Shown in pieces: positions 1 through 10,800 of a stretch of 64,000 nt of DNA; the first letter of the stretch is position 1, and the number at the start of each line of letters is the position of its first letter. The position numbers and the translations under genes are program-made. The notes under the pieces were generated by a model. The model was not told the DNA's origin. It was given only the letters and a program-made list of their open reading frames with translations, and did not search any database. This DNA comes from Schistosoma mansoni (lineage: Eukaryota > Platyhelminthes > Trematoda > Strigeidida > Schistosomatidae), in contig NC_031497.1 of assembly GCF_000237925.1 (NCBI RefSeq), forward strand, positions 21,000,325 to 21,064,324, in the 5' to 3' direction.

Positions 1-107
1 TCACGAGAAATTAGTTTAAAAGTCATGCGAACAGAAATTGCATCGAGTTTTTTTTTAATACAATTAATATTGCACTGAACTATTACGAAAGTCATGTGAA
101 TAAAAGT

Positions 108-592
108 TACTTTTGATGGAGTTTTGTTCCCTGAGCTGGATGGTTTGATCGCGGAGCTTTCATCATCCTTCTGAACGACATCATCAGCACAAACTTTGGG
201 TAGAAGTGAAGTGTTTGAATTTCTCCACATTTGGTTCACAGCTTGTCCTGTACACCTCGATGCTGGTTGGTTCTTGTTGACCTTAAATCTGTCATTGTTT
301 ATTTCCTTGTTTTAGTTGTATTTCCCATTGGTTTGATTTATGTTCCTATGTTTCTGCATAATTTTCCTGATTGGTTGATAAATTGGATTAATTTCAATGT
401 GCTTGTTTATTGCTGGTTGATCTGAGTGCCAATCTTCTAAAAATTCTCTTGTGTTTTTGGAATTGCCTCTATAGAGGCAATTCAAACACTTCACTTGTAC
501 CCGAAGTTTGTGCTGATGTCGTTCAGAAGAACGGTGAAAGCTCCACGACTAAACCATCCAGCTTAGAGAACAAAACTCCATCTGAGCTACAA
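108..592. repeat. Long inverted repeat with a central palindrome
   Basis: Left arm about 115-222 and right arm about 476-592 are reverse complements over about 100 bp with few differences (for example AGTTTTGTTCCCTGAGCTGG against CCAGCTTAGAGAACAAAACT). The right arm starts inside a perfect 24-bp palindrome at 460-483 centred on CTCTATAGAG. The spacer of about 240 bp is T-rich and has no recognisable gene. It is probably a dispersed element; the family is unknown to me. Confidence 0.75.
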
Positions 593-1382
593 ATCTCCTC
601 CATCTCAATGAATGTTACATTTAAATCAGTACATAATCATACTGAGTTTCTTCCTAATAAATTGCATTTAAGGATTTAATCTCCAACGGTTTTAGAGGAG
701 AAACAAATATACGATACATTGAATGCATATCACCTTTACTTTTGAAATAACCATACTCTTTGTGGGCATACAGTAGCAGAATATACTATCCACAAGTTAA
801 AAAATGAATCCTACCGATCATTCTAACAAAGATTTTAAGATTTCCATCGGATTCTCTTGTAGTTTAATCTAACATGCCTAGTTTACTTCAAAATCTATGT
901 AGTGTAAATAATTTTCAGTTATGAGCACTGATATTAAGTACTATTGTTTTTTTGTCGGTGGAACAGACGTAAGAGAATTAATAGCATTCGAGTTACTTGA
1001 ATGGTATAACATAAACATTTCTGACTTGATACAAAGCGATAAAGAGCTGTTCCGATTTGTAAATTATTTATTCAACCTTAGGTATCAAAAGCTTCATTTC
1101 TAATTAGATGTCCACATTCAGTCGATGCCGTAATTGCAAAATAATCAGTGTACATCTCTATCTATTGAGATTGAGATTTTTTTTCTCAATATAGTTCCTA
1201 CCAGTCAACATGGTCAACCATATTGGAATGTAGTAGCTAAAAATTCGCGCATTATTATAAAAAGATCCTAATTATGTTTACCATCTCGGTGTATATTTTC
1301 AAAATAGCTTTATACGTTTTAATCACTGGCACATAGCTATTGTCATGCTTGTCTAGTCATTTTCGTAGGTTTAAAGCTTTGT
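593..1382. other. Unassigned A/T-rich sequence
   Basis: Apart from the doubtful exon at 922-1080, I see no gene, RNA or repeat of known type here. Confidence 0.5.
922..1080 (+). CDS. Possible orphan exon, not recognised
   Basis: A short open frame (MSTDIKYYCFFVGGTDVREL...) follows AATTTTCAGTT and could end at CCTTAG/GTATCA, so it has the shape of an internal or first coding exon. I recognise no family, and no partner exon is visible. It may be chance. Confidence 0.15.
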
Positions 1383-1392
1383 CTCCGAACAC

Positions 1393-2146
1393 TTACTTAC
1401 TTACTTACGCCTGTTACTCCCAATCGAGCATAGGCCGCCGACCAGCATTTTCCAAACCAATCTGTCCTGGGCTTTCCTTTCTAGTTCTATCCAGTTTTTG
1501 TTCATTCTTCTCATGTCTGCTTCCATTTCTCGGCGTAATGTGTTCTTTGGTCTTCCTCTTCTCCTTTGGCCTTCAGGATTCCATGTGAGGGCTTGTCTTG
1601 TGACACAATTGGGTGATTTCTTCAAAGTGTGCCCAATCCACTTCCATCGCTTCTTCTTGATTTCTTCCTGCACTGGATGGAATGTGATTTGTTCTTTCCC
1701 ACAGTAGATTGTTGCTGATAGTGTCTGACCAACGGATCCGAAGTATCTTGCGTAGACAACTGTTAATAAACACTCGTATCTTCTGGATGATGGCTTTCAT
1801 AGTTCTCGAGGTTTCCGCCCCATACAGTAGAACTGTCTTGACATTTGTATTGAAAATTCTGATCTTGGTGTTGGTTGACAGACAATTGTTTTGAGTTCCA
1901 GATGTTCTTCAGTTGCAGATATACTGCTCTTGCTTTGCCAATCCTCGCCCTCACATCTGCATCTGATCCACCGTGTTCATCGATGATGCTGCCCAGATAT
2001 GTAAAGGTTTCCACATTCTCCAAAGCTTCTCCGCCAAGCGTAATTTGATTGGTGCATGTTGTATTGTATCGAAGAGTCTTGCTTTTCCCTTTGCTTATAT
2101 TGAGACCTGCTGCTGCTGAGGCTTCTGCTACATTGCCTCCGAACAC
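1393..2146 (-). mobile_element. 5'-truncated RTE/SR2-like LINE
   Basis: The 3' end of the same LINE family as the long copy at 26961-30158. It includes the [20 protein letters not shown] segment, the C-terminal [14 protein letters not shown] region and the terminal GTAAG repeats (ACTTACTTACTTAC on the plus strand). The frame is interrupted by at least two shifts. A 10-bp direct repeat CTCCGAACAC flanks it at 1383-1392 and 2147-2156, marking target-primed insertion. Confidence 0.88.
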
Positions 2147-2156
2147 ACAAAATGTA

Positions 2157-2879
2157 ATTTTATACTTAGAGACTCTTAACAATAATAACACAATATGGCT
2201 TGTTTCAAATTACTTTCTGTTAATAAAATTAAGATGTAATCATAAGAGCTATGATATGCTCAAGCCACTACTTTCTAAACATCAAGTAACTGACATTCTG
2301 TAGTTTGTTCCACGTTGATAAAACATTATGATTGCTGTTATTTTATGCCGAAGAAATCATTACATGATAGTGTTGAATTAGAATTAAAAAATTTTCGAGT
2401 CACGAGACATCTTAATTTTGTCCATGTGATTTATTTTATAGTTTACTAGTAACCAATAAATATACGGACGTAACTTAAAAGCTCACGTGCGTTTCATCTA
2501 TTGGTTTGTTGGTTAAGCGTTTGATCTGCAATACCTGCCAGAAAGAATTGATAAATAGGGAACACCTTTATACTTGAATGATTCACTTTTCCACATCACT
2601 GTATCGTCCTTTCACAGTCTGGTTGAGATATTTATGCCCACTTACCAACTTTGAATGACTATGTTGATCCTGTTTTCTAATCAAGCTAGTCTTGAAGGGC
2701 ACACTGAACACTTCTGTATATCGTTACTATAATCAAAGGATTTGTATTTAAGACACATGAATTTTGATATGGTCCTATTTACTTGGTTTTTACCACATTC
2801 TCCAAAAGATTATGATGTGTGGGCGAAAATGACAATGATTGGTTGTCTTGATGAGTCAGACATTAGATAGGATGACAGG
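2157..2879. other. Unassigned A/T-rich sequence
   Basis: No open frame of substance and no repeat recognised. Confidence 0.5.
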
Positions 2880-3220
2880 TGTTATATGTGTTATATATAT
2901 TCCCCTATCCTTATTATGTATTAACTGTTCCTTGTTGATGGACACTTATTGATTGACTGTTCTTTGTGTCGGATTTTGGTGTGGAAATATATTGACGATA
3001 TAGTCAGGCTAATCTCGTGTTCTTGATCTGAGTTGTGTTGAAGTCCTGTAGAATAGACACTGGGTGGGAATCTAGTGTAGATATTCGTCTAAGGTAAATT
3101 AACGTCCCACATACGTGTAAAAAGTGAAAGGACTGTTATAACAGAAACCCCCAAGTTATAACCAGCATCCTCTCTTTTACGTTTATAACAATTGGCGACG
3201 GCATCCTTACGTTTATAACA
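2880..3220 (+). mobile_element. Probable LTR fossil (LTR retroelement)
   Basis: About 311 bp running from TGTTATATG to TTATAACA, so the ends are short inverted repeats of TG...CA type with a TATA-like stretch near the start. It is followed at once by ATTGGCGACGGCATCC, which looks like a primer-binding site next to an LTR. No coding part is present. An old fragment; the family is not determined. Confidence 0.4.
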
Positions 3221-3623
3221 GATTATTAACCTGATCTCAGGAATGATTATTCAGCATGTAGTTATTAAACGGAAATAACCCACTTGTACCAGTTGAATTA
3301 GTTGTGTGATCACAGTTCTGCTCTCTGTTCTCAATTTTTATATATCAATATAATTACCATTGCTTTCTGTAAATCATATTCTTAATTTTATCTCACTGAT
3401 TGAAGTGTTTAATTTTCAACATATCCAAGACCGAATTACGAAACAGATATCAATCTTTATTAAGTAATTAATTTAACTTTCTGGGTATCATGATGTTTTA
3501 CATTTTTATGGAATGATTGAATAACGAAAATCAATAATTTTATTTTGATCGGAACTTATAAATTCACTTTTCTCCTACAATTTGTTTGTCCAAACTTGTG
3601 ATAATTATGAAGTGATTACAAGC

Positions 3624-3955
3624 GAAGATGAATAGTGGCCAACAATGGGATTCAGGACGCGCATTTCGTCGTATTTGGGACTCGTCAGCTGGATGTACCT
3701 GCATCTCAGAGTTGATGTTCACTCTGGGACTCGAACACAGTACCATTCACTCCAAACACCATCACGTTATCCACTTAGCTACTGAGTCCTGATAGCCACT
3801 TGCTTGTGCAATGAAGTGAATTTTAAATTCACTTGGTATTGTTTGTTTGAATCTTCCCATCGATGTGTTAGGACTGCAATTGATCAGTCTCTTATTGGCA
3901 TATGTTGATACTGTGCGCGTTGCCTCGATATTGCCTTAATTCACAAGTCCCGGAG
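3624..3955 (-). repeat. Sm-alpha-type repeat unit with hammerhead
   Basis: One unit in minus orientation. Read on the minus strand it has an A-box region (CTAAGTGGATAACGTGATGG), a B-box-like stretch, then a hammerhead region at 3646-3699 and the conserved ATTCACTTCATTGCACAAGC tail. It is joined at about 3955 to an oppositely oriented partial unit. Confidence 0.85.
3646..3699 (-). ncRNA. Hammerhead ribozyme, Sm-alpha type, degenerate
   Basis: Minus strand: ATCCAG CTGACGA GTCC...CGAC GAAA TGCGCGTC CTGAAT. The core is intact, but stem II has one mismatch and stem I one, so activity is doubtful. Confidence 0.7.
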
Positions 3956-4190
3956 TGAACTCTGAGATGCAGGTGCATCCAGGCTGACAAGTCTAAAATA
4001 GGACGAAACGCGCGTACTGGATTCCACTACCAGCCACTATCCATCTTTGCTCATAATGCTTGTGAATTAAGGCAATATTGAAGCCATTCGCACAGTATGC
4101 CAATAAGAGACTGATCAATTGCAGTCCCAAACATCAATTGGAAGATTCAACGAACAAAACTTAGATAAAATATTATGATAAATAAGAAAT
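3955..4190 (+). repeat. Sm-alpha-type repeat, 5'-truncated, opposite orientation
   Basis: Plus-strand partial unit beginning at GGAGTGAACTCTGAGATGC. It carries a mutated hammerhead (CTGACAA in place of CTGANGA, 3976-4028) and the usual tail AATAAGAGACTGATCAATTG. With the preceding unit it forms a head-to-head pair. Confidence 0.82.
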
Positions 4191-4667
4191 AGACGATTGA
4201 TGTGTGGTAAGTAAAAACGAAATTTTGTTACTTAATAAGTATTTCTGATATCCATACTTACAGTTCAACTTAAAAATGTTAAGTAGTCTGATAAAGTCAC
4301 AACTCTGTTGAAACATGTTTTCTCATGTAGGAAAATTCAATTCAAATGTTAGGAAATCAACCGACCTTGGGTCAATATACACTTCATTTCTCTCTAAACA
4401 GTCCTAAAACGTGACGATTCTCACTGAGTAATAATCACTTTTATGTTGTCAATTGGGTCAGATGAGATCACTAAGTGACTGGATGCTGTATCGTATTTTT
4501 ATCTTAAGTATAGGTGTATAGAAGCAATGAACAGGAAGCTTTAGAATGATTTCTGTCTAGTTAAATTCATCATCAAAGTATACCTTCCTATGTTTTTTAA
4601 AAAAAGGTGGTACTGTTTTTACAGATTCACGATTGTAACCAAATCATTCCCTAACTCTTCGGGAATT
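4191..4667. other. Upstream region of TAF11
   Basis: A/T-rich. It probably holds the promoter and the 5' untranslated sequence, ending in a polypyrimidine-CAG acceptor near 4624. No TATA or other promoter element can be singled out. Confidence 0.4.
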
Positions 4668-4862
4668 ATGGATCCTACTTTAAAAAGTCTTTATCCAATC
4701 AATGATGAAAATAACAACACTACACAAAATTGGAGTCAAGATCCAGATTTAACAGATCAGAATGAAGTCCCCTTATCTACAACTACAGTTCAGTCTGTTT
4801 CGGATGATGATAATCAACCCATTGTTGAACAACCATTTAAAAAGCCAAAATTGCTTAATATG
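4668..4862 (+). CDS. TAF11: TAF11 coding exon 1
   Basis: This exon encodes 65 polar residues from [10 protein letters not shown] to KPKLLNM. I chose the ATG at 4668 because a pyrimidine-rich stretch ending in CAG (near 4624) looks like a splice acceptor, so the in-frame ATG at 4590 would be intronic. An AATATG/GTTGGT donor ends the exon in phase 0, matching exon 2. A 5' untranslated exon, or a trans-spliced leader, would lie upstream but cannot be seen. Confidence 0.75.
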
Positions 4863-7800
4863 GTTGGTTTATTTTTTTTTTTTTTTGATATTCAACTGAA
4901 TAATTTACAAGATATGCCAGTGGTTTTCTCTTTAGTGAAATGATGTTCCGAATTACTCTATTTTCATTGTTGTAAGCGCTCAAATATCAACCAGTTATAA
5001 TAAGCATAGGAGTAATAAAGTTCGGATTCACACAATCATGAATATTGCACAGAATTATTTTCTAACCTTTTTAGACATGCAATAACTCTTATCAATGTTA
5101 AAAGTTATAACCAAAATAATACTCAGCTCCGTTCTATCACACTTGGCCGATAACAGTCATATAGTAGATAGAACTAAATAATCCAAGAGAATTTTACCGC
5201 ATACCTAGTACTTTAGCTTATGGGTTCGATTCCGTCTCTTGTATAAGTCAGAAGCTATATGGATTCCAGCTAACAACCCAAGTATTTGTATTCGTAAGAA
5301 ATTTGTAACACCCTTATCTCTTCCTTGAGGGAACTAAACTTAGCAAACGATTTTACTTATTATTATCCATACTCTTTGTTCGTTCATTTTTCCTTACCCC
5401 TTTTTCGAATTTATTCTTCACTATCTAATTATTTGGATACTACTGATTACATAATTTTAGTGAATGAATATTAATGAATATTATTTCAATGCCCTACTTT
5501 CTATGATGAAACATTGATTCAAGCTTTTTTTATTATTCTTATCACAACTTGTACACCTATCATCACGCTATCGATTCGTACTTTCTATTGATTATATTTA
5601 GTTATGTGATATATTTTATTGTTATAAACCGCCTTGATTTGTTTAATGTGTTTATATACCCTTGTTATATCCCGATAACAATAGTGAATGGTGACTTTGG
5701 GACCCGTTTATGGACCAATATTATGTGTATATTTTTATTGTATAATTGTTAACTAACCAAACTATTCATATTGCAGGGATAGTTTTTGATGTTTTGGACT
5801 TAACTGTCTAGGCTAAGCATAAAGCAGGACCGACAAGTACTCTAGACTGCGCGTACGAGTTTCGTGTGTCACTGGTCCAATCGATAAATCACTGCTCTCT
5901 GATTGGCGGTCTTATCATGTTATACATTAAAAGGGCATCCACAAGGCACAAGATATAACAACCCTATAAATATTCCTGTTTGTTACAGCGATAACCTAGT
6001 AAGGATGTAACTGAAAACAATACTATTCACTTATATATGTTTTTTTAATTTACAATATAGAATTTTTTTCGTATTTGAAAATTTCTTGCTCAGTTGAATT
6101 TATTTAATTTGTTTAAACACATAAATATTGGCAAAAAGGGGCCCCGGATACATATGCGCCATACAAATCTCATTTGATTTGTGTGAGGGCTGTGATGCTG
6201 CCCAGGTGCCCAAATCGAAGCAGGTGGGTTTCTTAGGGGGCCATACCCGGAGCCTTGGACCTAAAGATATGGTCCACAAGGCAGTGGAGCATCGTGAGGA
6301 GGTGCAGTCCCATGGTAGCCGGTGACTGACGATTGATTCATACTCCATTTGTTCCCTCGGGATACTGTAGTCCATGTGCACCATTGGTTTGGAATCAGGG
6401 TTTTCCGATTCCTCTTGGTGAACTTTCCGTGTCCACAATACGATTAAAGCGCCGTACATCCGCCTTTCGTCCTCTCAATTTCGTAAACAACAGTAATGCC
6501 ACGAGAGGACAATGAGTAGGACTTCCTTGGCAGAGGCTATATACGCGTCGCCATGTGAGAGCATTTCGAGAGGGAGGGTGGCTCCTCTCCACTCTCAGCC
6601 GTACCAGGGCTTTCGGGGGCTAATTAAATCCTCATTTGCTTATTTATAATCCTAATATTGTTTACTCTTACGTCATAAATATTTCACTAATTTACCACAA
6701 AATATTAGAGATAATTTCTTTCATTTTTGTTTTGTTCCAATTTCTTTTTTAAACAGAATATAGATTCATTACAAACTAAACGAGGTGAACCTAATGTATC
6801 TAATATTATTCCAGTCATTGAACAATCATCTGTTCCTTCATCATCTACGCATATATCAGAAACTGTGACAAATCAATGTGAAGTTGAAATTTTAACTAAT
6901 ACTAATTTATTAGATGATGAAGAAACAGTTGAAGATGATGAAGATGAAGAAGAAGTAGAAGATGATGATGAAGAGGAAGAAGATGAAGATGATAGTGCTA
7001 CTGTACTTGGTGATGCAGATACTGAATCTGTTGTCAGTGATATTATATCATCTGTATTACAACAAGAAAAAGAAGCAAGAAAGATAGAAGATCGTAAATT
7101 ATTAGCTTTATTAGCACATTTTGATGAGGAACAGTTAAATCGATTCGAAACATTTCGTAGAGCTACATTTACTAAAGCTGTAGTAAGACGAGTAAGTTTA
7201 TAATTTGATCTTTCTGTTGTTTTATTTATTCTTTGTAAACTAGCATCAATCATTAATTCGAATGAATGGCTTATTAATTTTTGATTTTATCTATAATCAC
7301 AATGGCGTAGGTGTATACACTCTTTATCTTCCCTTAAACCTTGAGATTAAAATTGCTTCATAACTTTCTTCCTTCCTATACTATATCCTTATATACAACA
7401 TATCTTTTATATACTACCACCACTAAATTAACTATTTCTATGAATCCGGTGTTCATCTTGTTGTGCTAACGAGGTATGGCAACTTGAACTGATGCATAAA
7501 TGTACCTGGTCCTACGTTGTAGCTGACTGACTGATAATCAAATGAAATATGAGAATTAATTAGATCCCAATTCAATTAACCTAACTTATTGACTAAGGTT
7601 ATTTCAAATAGCTATTTCAAAAATATTTTGACCAGTTTTAAAAATTTGTCATGATGATAATATGTGACAGGATAGTTAATGTGTTGAGCAGCAAATTGAC
7701 TTGCACTCTTTATTCACTAAACAATCTAGGAAGGGAGAGTTGATCAGTCATAAGCAACCTGGAACCTAATTCGTGCATCGTTTTAAGTTGCCACACCACA

Positions 7801-10800
7801 CTTTTACAAAGAGAGATAAAATTATCAAAATGAATTTTAGTACGGTAGTAGGATTCGTAGAATTGTTAGTGATAAAGCAAAAATAAAACAGAAAATATGC
7901 AAAGATGGATAGTGGCTAGCAGTGGAATTCAGGACGTGCGTCTCGTCCTATTTAGGACTCGTCATCTAGATGTACCTGCATCTCAGAGTTGATGTTCACT
8001 CTGGGACTCGAACCCAGTACCTTTCGCTTCAAATGCCATCACATTATCCACTCAGCTACTGAGTCCTGATATCCACTTGCTTGTGCAATGAAGTGAAGTT
8101 TAAATTCACTTGGTATTGTTTGTTTGAATCTTCCCATCGATGTGTTAGGACTGCAACTGGTCAGTCACTAATTGGCATATGTTCATACTGTGCGCGTTGC
8201 CTCGATATAGTCTTAATTCACAAGGATTGTAAGCAAAGATGGATAGTGGCTAGCAGTGGAATNNNNNNNNNNNNNNNNNNNNNNNNNNNNNNNNNNNNNN
8301 NNNNNNNNNNNNNNNNNNNNNNNNNNNNNNNNNNNNNNNNNNNNNNNNNNNNNNNNNNNNNNNNNNNNNNNNNNNNNNNNNNNNNNNNNNNNNNNNNNNN
8401 NNNNNNNNNNNNNNNNNNNNNNNNNNNNNNNNNNNNNNNNNNNNNNNNNNNNNNNNNNNNNNGCAAAGATGGATAGTGGCTAGCAGTGGAATCCAGGACA
8501 CGCGTTTCGTCCTATTTCGGACTCGTCAGCTGGATGTACCTGCATTTTAGAGTTGATTTTCACTCTGGGACTCGAACGCGATGGCGTTTGAAGCGAAAGG
8601 TACTAGGTTCGAGTCCCAGAGTGAACATTAACTCTGAAATGCAGGCACATCCAGTTGACGAGTCCCAAATAGGACGAAACGCGCTTCCTGGCTTCTACTG
8701 CTAGCCACTATCCATCTTCGCTTACAATATTGTAATTATTGTTCGAATAGCTGTGGATGGTCAACTACATCTGTTACTGTTCATTGGTATGCTATATGTG
8801 CAGGTAATAATTAAAAAAAAAATAACTACTTTTATTTTTTTTACACAATTTACATGACAGGGATAATGACAAAATCGTTATAGTTAAAACTAAATAAGCG
8901 CTGACTGAAAAAACAAAACAAACATGTTTTTAAGGTTTCTTTTTCGTTTTTTGGTTTTTTGTTTTTCTTTAAAAGTAACTCTTATCGATTACTGTTTTTA
9001 CTCAAATTGACTTATAAAATTTCAAAAATAATTTATGTTTTTTTAAACAATATAAATCATTGTTTATCTAATCTGTATACACTTTGAAAATGTTACCTTG
9101 TTTTATGACAAAACTAAAAACAAACAAAAAATAATTTAGTTGTTATGATGAATAAATCTAGCGTGAATTTCACCTAGTTTTTTCTGAAATAATAAAAAGT
9201 GATAAACTAGGAGTTTATTGATATTATTATTAATAGTAGTGTGGTGTGGTCTACGTATACCCACATAAGTAGTGTATAGTGATGGTTAGACATAGAATGT
9301 ATTTTGGCAGAAGATCGATAAGAAACGTACAGGAATGAAGCGCGATTGATACGAAAATGCATGAACAATTAAATCAGAGAAGATGGACTGATATTTGCAG
9401 AAGGAACAGTGAAGATTGAGACTATTGATTGTTATATTGCAAATTAACTGTTCACTGTATGGTTATTAGAATTTAGTGAGATAGTCTGTAATTTTGTGCT
9501 TAAATACATTCGATTGTCCCCAGTCATGTTCTTGTTTACTACCGTAGTATTAGTGTTATCATTCTAATGTATGGATCTATAATGATTTGATATTGTGATA
9601 TTAATAATAGTTTATTTATAATAGATTCGGATAATGACTGATATTCAGATCAATGATATGTGTTTTATTTTAATTTAAACTGGGAGGTACATACATTCTA
9701 GTGCTGAGTTTTACATTGTGACTCGAACTCTTTGCTTTACACACGAGATGGTTATTTAGTTAACTACTTAATCAAGATAGTCATCAATTTATATTTATTA
9801 TTCATTGAATGGGTTCTTACCTAAGTAGACAAGTTGAAGGCTGGAATATATGTATAGCGAGACGGAACACATGTCTTGGATTTCACTATTATTCACTATC
9901 GGAAACTTAGTTAAGTTGTGATGTTAACAGAGACTAGTCAAGCGGCAAAGTACAAATCTTTTTGGAACGCTTAGTCGATTACTATGATACCATGATTAAT
10001 ATAGCGGATGGTTTAAAATATTTTCCTCTCTCTCTGAAGTATAATATGTTAATATGATAAGGTGACAAGAATTCACGACTCAAAATAGAAAACCAGATTA
10101 ACACTAGATAGTACATTATTCAACACAGTTACAAGCGGTCACTTTCAGTGAGTTCAAAGTAGAAATCAATGAAAGGAAAAGATATCATACATTTAATAGT
10201 TAGTAAGCTAAGTTCCTGTTAGTCGGCGCTCAACAACCAGTTACATTTTACTCTCACTACTACGCATCAATGATGAAATGTTTAAACTTAATGTTTTACT
10301 AAAACAACGGAATCATAACTGTGGATAGATTATATCAGACCAAACCTCTGATTAACCGATTGAGCATATCAGTAAGCACTAAAGATTATTTATTCTGAAA
10401 AGATTCAACCAAAATAGTAAAGCTGAGTTACTTATCAGGTGAAAAATTTACTAATCAAGGATAAAAGTGTATTCCACATATGAACTAATATACCTTTCAT
10501 TTCTGTTTATTGATGAATAGTCTTGGAATGAACACTAATTTTTACATTCTGTCGAACAAAGATTGATATCTTTTATTGAGAAAACATATTGGCTAGAAAA
10601 GATTATGAACATAGCGTTGTACAGTTCATGTAGATAGAAGTAATCAGTTGCTGACTGTATTATCAATAATTGGTTGACAGATACATAAGTATCAGTATAG
10701 GGTTGTGGAGATTGTTGGGTTTTAAATGAAATCATGAGTGGAACAATGTCATACCGTCATTGAAAACCTGGAAGCATTGGGCGACCGTTTCGTCCTAGTA

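Larger units (their letters stand above)
8463..8725. repeat. Sm-alpha-type repeat, head-to-head inverted pair
   Basis: A minus-strand half unit (8463-8577) faces a plus-strand half unit (8578-8725), forming a near-perfect hairpin with arms of about 110 bp around GACTCGAACGCGATGGCG. The pol III A box is present only in part, but the B box (GGTTCGAGTCCC, plus) is intact. Confidence 0.88.

Noticed and set aside
6873-7253. Minus-strand open frame of 126 codons rich in Ser
   Set aside because: It is the reverse reading of the Asp/Glu tract of TAF11 exon 2; the plus-strand reading is clearly the gene.
7899-8725. CRISPR-like array of repeats
   Set aside because: Long 334-bp units with pol III boxes and ribozymes in a eukaryotic genome; they are satellite or retroposon units.
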